A stretch of 64,000 nt of DNA from positions 186,001-250,000 of the forward strand of contig JBGANS010000002.1 in assembly GCA_044222195.1 (NCBI GenBank). Reading direction: 5' to 3'. Numbering within the stretch: the first letter of the stretch is position 1; each line of letters opens with the position of its first letter. The notes below the pieces were generated by a model. That model was not told where the DNA came from, did no database searches, and saw nothing but the letters and a program-made list of their open reading frames with translations. Below are positions 31,997-39,718 of this stretch, in pieces. This DNA comes from JAHBXE01 sp044222195. Its GTDB lineage: Bacteria; Planctomycetota; Phycisphaerae; Phycisphaerales; UBA1924. Position numbers and translations under genes: made by a program.

Positions 31997-34123
31997 ATGC
32001 CGAGTTCGTCGGACATTTCGCTCTCGATGGCGTTGCAGGGTTTGCCGCAGATTGGGGCAAAGCGGGCGGCGGCGCTGGCGGCGCTGGGCGTGACGAACCT
32101 GGGGAAGCTGATCGCGTACCTGCCGATGCGGCACGAGCGGCTGGAGGCGGAGGCGGAAGTTTCAGATCTCTCGCACAACCAGAACGTGTCCGCTCGCGGG
32201 CAGGTGACCGCGACGCGGGTGGTCTTGAGGTCGCGGCGGCCGCGGTTTGAGGCGGTGCTGGTGGACCCATCGGGGCGGCTGGACCTGGTGTGGTTCAACG
32301 CGACGTATCTGCGGGAGAAGATTCATCCCGGAATGCGGCTTCGGGTGCAGGGGAAAGCGAAGAAGCACGCGGGTGGGCTTCAGATTGTGAATCCGAAGTT
32401 TGAGGTGATGCGGGAGGAGGCGGAGCCGGGGCTTCGGGAGGCGAGGATCCGGCCGGTGTATCCGGCGAGCGCGGCGATTTCCTCGGCGCAGATTGAAGGG
32501 GCGGTGAAGGCGACGTTGCCGCTGGCGCTGCCGCTGATCGAAGACCATCTGGAGGCGGCGTATCGGCGGAAGCGGGAGTTGCCGGAACTGGCAACGGCGT
32601 ATCGGCTGATTCATGCGCCGGAGAGTGAAGAGGAGGCCGCGGCGGGGAGGCGGAGGCTGGCGTACGACGAGTTGCTTCTGATGCAGCTCGGCGTGCACCT
32701 GAAGCGGGCGCACTTGAGGGAGACGCTGAAGGCACCGGCGCTGCGGTGGTCGGAGGCGATTGACCGGCACATCCGGGAGCGGTTTCCGTTTGTGCTGACC
32801 GCGGCGCAGGATGTGGTCGTCAAAGACCTCGTGAAGGACCTGTCGAGTGCGACTCCTACGAATCGGCTGATTCAGGGGGATGTGGGGAGCGGGAAGACGG
32901 TGGTGGCGTTGTACGCGATGCTGATGGCGGTGGCGTCGGGCGAGCAGGCGGCGATCATGGCGCCGACGGAGATCCTGGCCGAGCAGCACTTTGCGTCGAT
33001 CTCACGGATGCTTGAGGGATCGAAGGTTCGTGTAAAGCTGTTGACGGGCGCGACGGCGCCGGTGGATCGGGGCGCGATTCTGGCGCAGGTTGCAGCGGGG
33101 GATGTGGACATCCTGGTGGGGACGCACTCGCTGGTGATGGAGACGGTGAAGTTCGGCTCGCTGGCGGTGGCGGTGATTGATGAACAGCACCGGTTTGGAG
33201 TGCACCAGCGGGCCGCGTTGCGGAGCAAGGGGGCGGGGGGTGGAGGGGGAAGTGTCACGCCGCACGTGCTGGTGATGACCGCGACGCCGATTCCGAGGAC
33301 GATCGCGGTGTCGCTGTTTGGTGATCTGGACATTTCGACGATCGCGGGATTGCCGCCCGGGAGGCACCCGATCTCGACGCGGGTGGTGGCACCGGAGAAG
33401 CGGGGCGAGGTGTACGCGTACATCCGGCAGCGGCTGGACAAGGGGGAGCAGGCATACATCGTGGTGCCAACGATTGATGCGGGGGTGCCCGACGGTCGAG
33501 AAGAGAGTGAATCGGGGCCCGCCGACGTACGTTCGCTGCTCAAGAGCCTGGAGGAAGGCGAGCTGGCGGGCAAGCGGCTCGCGGCGCTGCACGGGCGGCT
33601 GAAGCGGTCGACGCGTGAGGCGATCATGGAGCGGTTCCGGTCGGGGATTGTCGATGCCCTGGTCGCCACGACGGTGATCGAGGTCGGTGTGGATGTGTCC
33701 AACGCGACCATGATGATCGTGGAGCACGCGGACCGTTTCGGCCTGGCGCAGCTGCACCAGTTGCGGGGGCGGGTTGGGAGGAGCGACAAGAAGTCGCTGT
33801 GCGTGCTGATCGCGGAACCGACAACGGACGATGCGAAGGAGCGCCTCTCGGTGATGGCGAAAACGACGGATGGGTTCGCCCTGGCGGAGAAGGACCTGGA
33901 GATCCGAGGGCCGGGCCAGGTCTTCGGGACGCAGCAGGCGGGGGGAGAGTTGTTCAAGATCGCGGATTTGTCGCGAGACCTGGACCTCCTGAAGATGGCG
34001 CGAAAGGATGCGGCGGAATGGGTGGCAATGTCGCCAATGCTGAGAAAGCCGGAAGAGATGTTGATCCTGCGGCGGCTGGTGAAGGCGCACGGGAAGTGGA
34101 TCGGGCTAGGGGATGTTGGATGA
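31997..34123 (+). CDS. recG: ATP-dependent DNA helicase RecG
   Basis: A 708-residue superfamily 2 branch-migration helicase acting on stalled forks and recombination intermediates. The N-terminal wedge/OB domain (about 1-250) begins LQGLPQIGAKRAAALAALGV. The helicase core has GDVGSGKTVVA (motif I), MAPTEILAEQH (Ia), DEQHRFG (II), MTATPIPRT (III), then HGRLKR, ATTVIEVGVDV (V) and QLRGRVGRS (VI), and the RecG C-terminal KDLEIRGPGQVFGTQQAG. ATG 31997 is chosen because a -10 box ends 6 nt upstream and length then matches E. coli RecG (693). polX follows, so the two DNA-repair genes are neighbours. Confidence 0.95.
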   Translation: MPSSSDISLSMALQGLPQIGAKRAAALAALGVTNLGKLIAYLPMRHERLEAEAEVSDLSHNQNVSARGQVTATRVVLRSRRPRFEAVLVDPSGRLDLVWFNATYLREKIHPGMRLRVQGKAKKHAGGLQIVNPKFEVMREEAEPGLREARIRPVYPASAAISSAQIEGAVKATLPLALPLIEDHLEAAYRRKRELPELATAYRLIHAPESEEEAAAGRRRLAYDELLLMQLGVHLKRAHLRETLKAPALRWSEAIDRHIRERFPFVLTAAQDVVVKDLVKDLSSATPTNRLIQGDVGSGKTVVALYAMLMAVASGEQAAIMAPTEILAEQHFASISRMLEGSKVRVKLLTGATAPVDRGAILAQVAAGDVDILVGTHSLVMETVKFGSLAVAVIDEQHRFGVHQRAALRSKGAGGGGGSVTPHVLVMTATPIPRTIAVSLFGDLDISTIAGLPPGRHPISTRVVAPEKRGEVYAYIRQRLDKGEQAYIVVPTIDAGVPDGREESESGPADVRSLLKSLEEGELAGKRLAALHGRLKRSTREAIMERFRSGIVDALVATTVIEVGVDVSNATMMIVEHADRFGLAQLHQLRGRVGRSDKKSLCVLIAEPTTDDAKERLSVMAKTTDGFALAEKDLEIRGPGQVFGTQQAGGELFKIADLSRDLDLLKMARKDAAEWVAMSPMLRKPEEMLILRRLVKAHGKWIGLGDVG

Positions 34124-34127
34124 GTCA

Positions 34128-34151
34128 GTGACGAAGTGACGAAGTGACGAA
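34128..34151. repeat. octamer tandem repeat GTGACGAA (3 units)
   Basis: Three perfect copies of GTGACGAA start 4 nt after the recG stop and precede a partial GTAGAAG. Same family as the arrays at 15690 and 39621. Confidence 0.7.
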
Positions 34152-34205
34152 GTAGAAGCCGAAGAGGCGGAGCGAACTGAGAGTCCGGCACTGGAAGGAA
34201 CAGGC

Positions 34206-36035
34206 ATGGCGATGAATGGGGCGATTGCGGCGCGGCTGGAAGAGATCGCCAAGATGATCGAAGTGCTCGGGGAGGATTCGTTCCGGGCCATTTCGAACTC
34301 GCGGGCGGCTCGGAATATCGATGCACTGCCGTTCGACATCGAGACCATCGCGGACGACAAGAAGAAACTGACGGAGATTGAAGGGATTGGCCCCAAGATC
34401 GCGGACAAGGTGATGGAGTTCGCGGCGACGGGGCAGATCAAAGAGCACGCGGAGCTGAAGGCGAAAGTGCCGGCGGGTCTGCTCGAGATGATGAAGATCC
34501 CGGGGCTGGGCCCCAAGACGGTGCGGGCGATCTGGCAGACGCTAGATGTAACGACCCTCGCGGGGCTGAAGAAAGCGATTGAGGATGGGACGGTGCTGAA
34601 GGTGCCGCGGATGGGTGAGAAGGCGGCGCAGAAGATCAAACAGGCGATGGAGTTCGCGGCCCAGGGATCAGCCCGGCTGTGGCTTGGTCAGGCCGTGCCG
34701 GTGGCGGAGCGGATCATCGCTGAACTGAACAAAGCGCTCGGGAAGAAGGTCAAAAAGATCGGGTATGCGGGGTCGCTGCGGCGGGGGAAAGACACGATCG
34801 GGGACATCGACATTCTCATCGCGACGCCGGACGCGGCGGCCGCGATGGAGGCTTTCACGAAGATGCCGGGGGTGGTTCAAGTGATTGCGCAGGGAGAAAC
34901 CAAGGGGTCGGTGCGTGTGTCGACAGATGTCGACCTCACGCGGTGGATGTCGAGCGAGGATGCGGCGAAGGCGGAGACAGGGCCCTCGGTTCAGGCGGAT
35001 TTGCGGGTGATCCCGGAAACGAGCTGGGGTGCAGCGCTGATGTACTTCACGGGTTCGAAGGAACACAACATCCGGCTGCGGCAGAAGGCACTCGATCAGG
35101 GGCTGACGCTCAACGATTACGGGCTGTTTCCGGATGACAAGGAGGACACGCCGCCCCATCAGCGCGGCATCAAGCCAGTCGTGAGCACGACGGAAGAGGA
35201 GATCTACGCGAAGCTTGGGTTCCCGTATCTGCCGCCGGAGGTGCGGGAGGATCGGGGGGAGCTGGAGCTGAAGGAGACGCCGCGGCTGGTGGAGGTGGGG
35301 GATATCAAGGCGGAGCTGCACGCGCACACGACGGCGTCGGACGGGTCGCTGTCGATCGAAGAGTTGGCGGCGAAGGCGAAAGAGCGTGGGTTTCACACGA
35401 TTGCGGTGACGGACCATTCACAGTCGTCGGTGATCGCGAACGGGCTCAAGCCCGATCGGTTGCTGGCGCACATAGAGGCCATCCGGAAAGTCCAGGAGAA
35501 GTTTGTCAACAAGAGTGGGAAGGCGGAGATTACGATCCTGGCTGGGTCCGAGGTGGACATACTGGCGGATGGGTCGCTGGACTACTCGGATGACCTGCTC
35601 AAGAAGTTGGATGTGGTGGTGGCGTCGCCGCACGCGGCGCTGTCACAGGATGGGCCGACGTCGACGAAACGGCTGTTGAGGGCGATCAAGCACACGTATG
35701 TTCACATCCTGGGGCATCCGACGGGGAGGCTGATTAACCAGCGGCCGGGGTTGGATCCGGATATGGCGAAGCTGATCGCGGCGGCGGTGGAGAGCAAGAC
35801 GGCGCTCGAGATTAATGCGCATTGGATGCGGCTCGACCTTCGGGACACGCACGTGCGGGCGGCGGTGAACGGTGGGGCGCTGATCGCGATTGACTGCGAT
35901 GTGCACTCGCCGGAGGACTACGACAACTTGCGTTTTGGGGTGATGACCGGGAGGCGGGGGTGGTTGACGCCGGAGAGGTGTGTCAACACGTGGGCGGCGA
36001 AACAGCTGCATGAGTGGCTGCGGTCAAAGCGGTAG
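34206..36035 (+). CDS. polX: family X DNA polymerase / 3'-5' exonuclease (PolX)
   Basis: A 609-residue PolX: helix-hairpin-helix lyase-like domain (IEGIGPKIADKV, IPGLGPKTVRAIW), polymerase nucleotidyltransferase domain (YAGSLRRGKDTIGDIDILI, third Asp in ADLRVI, FTGSKEHNIRLR) and a C-terminal PHP exonuclease domain (ELHAHTTASDG, TDHSQSS, GSEVDI, ASPHAAL, ALEINAH, DCDVHSPEDYD). It acts in base-excision gap filling. ATG 34206 has GGAAGGA upstream. Between KGSVRVS and QADLRVI there are about 20 more residues (34926-34989) than in the Bacillus or Thermus proteins that I recall. Confidence 0.93.
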   Translation: MAMNGAIAARLEEIAKMIEVLGEDSFRAISNSRAARNIDALPFDIETIADDKKKLTEIEGIGPKIADKVMEFAATGQIKEHAELKAKVPAGLLEMMKIPGLGPKTVRAIWQTLDVTTLAGLKKAIEDGTVLKVPRMGEKAAQKIKQAMEFAAQGSARLWLGQAVPVAERIIAELNKALGKKVKKIGYAGSLRRGKDTIGDIDILIATPDAAAAMEAFTKMPGVVQVIAQGETKGSVRVSTDVDLTRWMSSEDAAKAETGPSVQADLRVIPETSWGAALMYFTGSKEHNIRLRQKALDQGLTLNDYGLFPDDKEDTPPHQRGIKPVVSTTEEEIYAKLGFPYLPPEVREDRGELELKETPRLVEVGDIKAELHAHTTASDGSLSIEELAAKAKERGFHTIAVTDHSQSSVIANGLKPDRLLAHIEAIRKVQEKFVNKSGKAEITILAGSEVDILADGSLDYSDDLLKKLDVVVASPHAALSQDGPTSTKRLLRAIKHTYVHILGHPTGRLINQRPGLDPDMAKLIAAAVESKTALEINAHWMRLDLRDTHVRAAVNGGALIAIDCDVHSPEDYDNLRFGVMTGRRGWLTPERCVNTWAAKQLHEWLRSKR

Positions 36036-36040
36036 GCCCG

Positions 36041-36081
36041 GCCGGAGCCGACTTCCGGAGCGAGAGCGAAGCTGCTCCGGC
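36041..36081. terminator. possible bidirectional hairpin between polX and membrane protein
   Basis: GCCGGAGC (36041-36048) and GCTCCGGC (36074-36081) are inverted repeats, with a second CCGGAGC copy inside. It lies between convergent genes, but no T-tract follows on either strand. Confidence 0.3.
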
Positions 36082-36086
36082 GGACG

Positions 36087-36554
36087 TCACCCCCACCACG
36101 GGATCTTCACGATCATCGCCGTGTTCGCGATGAGCGCGAGGACGATGAGGCCGAAGAAGAGGTCGACCGAATCGCTCTGGCGCATCTTGCGGACGGCGAT
36201 GATGCCGGCGAAGAGGCACATCTGGATCACCGCGATGGGGAGGAACTGGTCAAGGTGCTGGCCCGGAGCGCCCGGGGGGCCGATCATGGCGGCGTCGTAA
36301 GCGGTGCGGCCCGTCCAGCCGACAGCGTGGAACGGGATGCCTTTGACCGCAAAGTGGACACGGTCCCAGATGGGCATGGCCCCGCTGTTGGGCAGGATAA
36401 AGCCGACGTGGACCGCCGCGGCACAGCCGCCGATAAGCCCCTGGATTCCGAATCCGTGGGCAAAGGCGACGAGGCCGGAGCGGGGAGTGAACACCAGCAA
36501 CGTGAGGATCGTTGCGATGAGGAGGAGGCCCAGGGCTGTGAGAAGGGTGTCCAT
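36087..36554 (-). CDS. hypothetical membrane protein, about four TM segments
   Basis: A 155-residue integral membrane protein with hydrophobic segments near 4-22, 35-52, 107-122 and 133-150. ATG 36554 is used because the residues coded upstream are Arg/Pro-rich and unlike a protein N terminus. It contains a WDRVHF...AYDAAMIGPPGAPG loop and ends in IVKIPWWG. No family recognised. It is divergent from ffh across a structured 226-nt region and convergent with polX. Confidence 0.65.
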   Translation of the reverse strand: MDTLLTALGLLLIATILTLLVFTPRSGLVAFAHGFGIQGLIGGCAAAVHVGFILPNSGAMPIWDRVHFAVKGIPFHAVGWTGRTAYDAAMIGPPGAPGQHLDQFLPIAVIQMCLFAGIIAVRKMRQSDSVDLFFGLIVLALIANTAMIVKIPWWG

Positions 36555-36645
36555 AGGCGTCGCGCGGGGTGAGCGCAAGAGGTATCGGCTTGTCCGGTCG
36601 CGGGCCGGGGGGATAAGCCCTGCGGGCGTTTTCCTGAACGGTGCG

Positions 36646-36763
36646 ATCGCTACACTTTCGCAGCGATGGGCCGGTAATGCGGGCCGTCGAACAGCACGCC
36701 TGTGGCTTTGATCAGGCGTGCGCTGCACGTGCGTTCGCGATGCCTATGCAAAGCCGTAGGCAT
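36646..36763 (+). promoter_or_regulatory. multi-hairpin leader upstream of ffh
   Basis: Three consecutive stem-loops: 36646-36651 with 36662-36667 (6 bp), 36694-36702 with 36713-36721 (9 bp perfect), and 36740-36748 with 36755-36763 (9 bp including one G-U). The last ends 7 nt before GGGAG (36771-36775), the ffh ribosome site. It may be a structured 5' UTR or small RNA. It lacks the GGAA loop and domain IV of SRP RNA. Confidence 0.45.
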
Positions 36764-36780
36764 ACCACCCGGGAGTCGGC

Positions 36781-38325
36781 ATGTTCGAGCGTCTATCAGA
36801 AACCTTCGCGGGGGTGTACCGCAAACTGTCGGGCAAGGGTTCGATTTCGGAATCCAACGTCCATGAGGCCATGGAGGATGTGCGGACGGCGCTGCTGGAG
36901 GCCGACGTCAACCACGAGGTTGTCGACGGGTTCGTCCGCCAGGTGCTCGAGGACTCGGTCGGACGGCAGGTGACCAAGAGCCTGGAGCCGGGGCAGGAGA
37001 TCATCGGGATCGTGCACCGGCGGCTGGTGGAGTTGCTGGGTGGAACGGCCGCGGAAGCGAAGGAAGCGGCGGAGCTGACGGCGCTGGGTGTGCCCGCGGC
37101 GATGGCCGCGCCGCTGGCCGTGGAGCCGGGGATCCTGAGCATCAGCCCGGGCCCGACGATCGTGATGATGTGCGGGCTCCAGGGCTCGGGTAAGACGACG
37201 ACGTGCGGGAAGCTCGCGGCGTACCTGAAGAAGCGGGGACGGTCGGTGATGCTGGCCGCGGCGGACTTGCAGCGGCCGGCGGCTGTGGAGCAGTTGGAGA
37301 CGGTGGCGAGCCAGGTGGAAGCGGACTTCCCGGGCGGGGCGCGGGTGACGTTCTACAGCGAGCCGGACAAGGTCGCGGCCTATGGGAAGGCCGTGGGCGT
37401 GGCGGTCGGTGTGTGCCAGCGGGCGGTGGAGGCGGCGCGGAAGCAGGGGATCGATACGGTCATCCTGGACACCGCCGGCCGATTGCACGTCAACGACGAC
37501 CTGATGGGGGAGCTTCAGGCTGTCACGCGGATGGTGCAACCGCACCAGAAGTTCCTGGTCGTCGATGCGATGACGGGGCAGGATGCGATCAAGTCCGCGA
37601 AGGCATTTCACGAGCGGCTTGAGGTGGATGGAATTGTCCTGACGAAGTTTGACTCGGATACGCGCGGCGGAGCGGCGCTGTCGGTCAAGCAGGTGACGGG
37701 CGCGCCGATCAAGTTTGTCGGCGTGGGCGAGAAGCTTGATGCGATCGAGGAGTTTCATGCCGAGCGCATGGCGGGTCGGATCCTGGGCATGGGCGACGTC
37801 GTGTCGCTGGTGGAGAAGGCCCAGGAGCAGGTGAGTGTTGAGGAGGCGGAGAAGCTGCAGGCCAAGCTCGCCAAGGGCGAGCTGACGATGGAGGACTTCC
37901 TGGGGCAGCTCAAGGCGCTGCGGCGGATGGGTCCGCTCAAGCACCTGCTCGGGATGATCCCGGGGGTCGGGGCGGCGCTGAAAGATGCGCAGGTCGATGA
38001 CAAACAGCTCGACAAGATCGAGGCGATGATCAACTCGATGACGAAGAAGGAGCGGGCGAAGCCCGACGTCATCGACAACTCGCGGCGGCGGCGGATCTCG
38101 AAGGGATCGGGGACCAAGCCGGACGATGTGTCGCAGCTTGTGAATCGTTTCGGGATGCTCAGCAAGATCACCAAGCAGATGGCGGGGATGTCCGCGGCGT
38201 CGAAGGTGCGGGCGGTGAAGGAGATGGGTGCCAACCCAGGCATGGCGGGGATGGGCGGGTTTGGGGCCAAGGGCTCGACGCGGACGGCGAGCGTGAAGGA
38301 TCGGTTTAAGAAGAGGAAGAAGTAA
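36781..38325 (+). CDS. ffh: signal recognition particle protein Ffh (SRP54)
   Basis: A 514-residue SRP GTPase that binds signal peptides and SRP RNA and targets ribosomes to the membrane. N domain about 1-90 (MFERLSETFAGVYRKLSG). G domain with GLQGSGKTTTCGKLA (G1), DTAGRLHVNDDLM (G3), TKFDSDTRGGAALS (G4 and after). Methionine-rich M domain from about 320 (RMGPLKHLLGMIPG, RRRRISKGSGTKPDDVSQLVNRF). It is somewhat longer than E. coli Ffh (453) because of its Gly/Met-rich C-terminal tail. GGGAG lies 5 nt before ATG 36781. A structured leader precedes it. Confidence 0.96.
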   Translation: MFERLSETFAGVYRKLSGKGSISESNVHEAMEDVRTALLEADVNHEVVDGFVRQVLEDSVGRQVTKSLEPGQEIIGIVHRRLVELLGGTAAEAKEAAELTALGVPAAMAAPLAVEPGILSISPGPTIVMMCGLQGSGKTTTCGKLAAYLKKRGRSVMLAAADLQRPAAVEQLETVASQVEADFPGGARVTFYSEPDKVAAYGKAVGVAVGVCQRAVEAARKQGIDTVILDTAGRLHVNDDLMGELQAVTRMVQPHQKFLVVDAMTGQDAIKSAKAFHERLEVDGIVLTKFDSDTRGGAALSVKQVTGAPIKFVGVGEKLDAIEEFHAERMAGRILGMGDVVSLVEKAQEQVSVEEAEKLQAKLAKGELTMEDFLGQLKALRRMGPLKHLLGMIPGVGAALKDAQVDDKQLDKIEAMINSMTKKERAKPDVIDNSRRRRISKGSGTKPDDVSQLVNRFGMLSKITKQMAGMSAASKVRAVKEMGANPGMAGMGGFGAKGSTRTASVKDRFKKRKK

Positions 38326-38348
38326 TCAAGACCGCACGTCGCGGGTGG

Positions 38349-38522
38349 TCAAAGGTTTCCTTCTCTGTCGGTCCTTGGTAGCGAGGCCGGAGTATTGTTG
38401 GATCGTTGATTGGCGCGCCGTTGTGATCGTTGCCGCAGCAGTATCACCCACGCAAACAATGTGCACGCGAATCCAATGGGCGCTGCCCAGGTCAAAATGT
38501 TGGGGTCGGCGAGCCACTCCAT
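38349..38522 (-). CDS. 57-residue single-pass membrane protein
   Basis: A very small ORF: MEWLADPNILTWAAPIGF starts the protein, one TM helix runs from about 9 to 28, and a basic Arg/Gln/Asn-rich cytosolic tail follows. It is too short for family assignment. It is taken as real because a -10 box (TATCAT, 38529-38534 on the minus strand) ends exactly 6 nt before the ATG, the spacing seen at many other genes in the window. It is divergent from the MoxR gene and convergent with ffh. Confidence 0.5.
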   Translation of the reverse strand: MEWLADPNILTWAAPIGFACTLFAWVILLRQRSQRRANQRSNNTPASLPRTDREGNL

Positions 38523-38528
38523 GCCAGA

Positions 38529-38534
38529 ATGATA
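38529..38534 (-). promoter_or_regulatory. -10 box, leaderless start of 57-residue membrane protein
   Basis: On the minus strand TATCAT is followed by 6 nt and then ATG 38522. Confidence 0.45.
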
Positions 38535-38570
38535 TCTCTGCACCTGTACCCAGCGGCGATCAACTCTGAA

Positions 38571-38576
38571 TAGCAT
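38571..38576 (+). promoter_or_regulatory. -10 box, leaderless start of MoxR gene
   Basis: TAGCAT ends 7 nt before ATG 38584, with only TGCCCCC between and so no ribosome site. Confidence 0.5.
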
Positions 38577-38583
38577 TGCCCCC

Positions 38584-39618
<1,035 letters not shown>

Positions 39619-39620
39619 GT

Positions 39621-39708
39621 GACGCAGGGACGCAGGGACGCAGGGACGCAGGGACGCAGGGACGCAGGGACGCAGGGACGCAGGGACGCAGGGACGCAGG
39701 GACGCAGG
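39621..39708. repeat. octamer tandem repeat GACGCAGG, 11 perfect copies
   Basis: 88 nt made of eleven identical 8-nt units GACGCAGG with no variation, then a broken unit. It begins 2 nt after the stop of the MoxR gene and ends 10 nt before the end of the convergent recQ gene. Identity of all copies implies recent expansion or homogenisation by slippage. Confidence 0.95.
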
Positions 39709-39718
39709 GACAGTATCG

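Noticed and set aside
36646..36780. SRP RNA gene next to ffh
   Set aside because: The conserved domain IV with GGAA loop and AGCAGCC-like internal loop is absent; only stem-loops are present.
39621..39708. Tandem repeats as a CRISPR array
   Set aside because: 8-nt units without spacers and no cas genes nearby; a simple tandem repeat.
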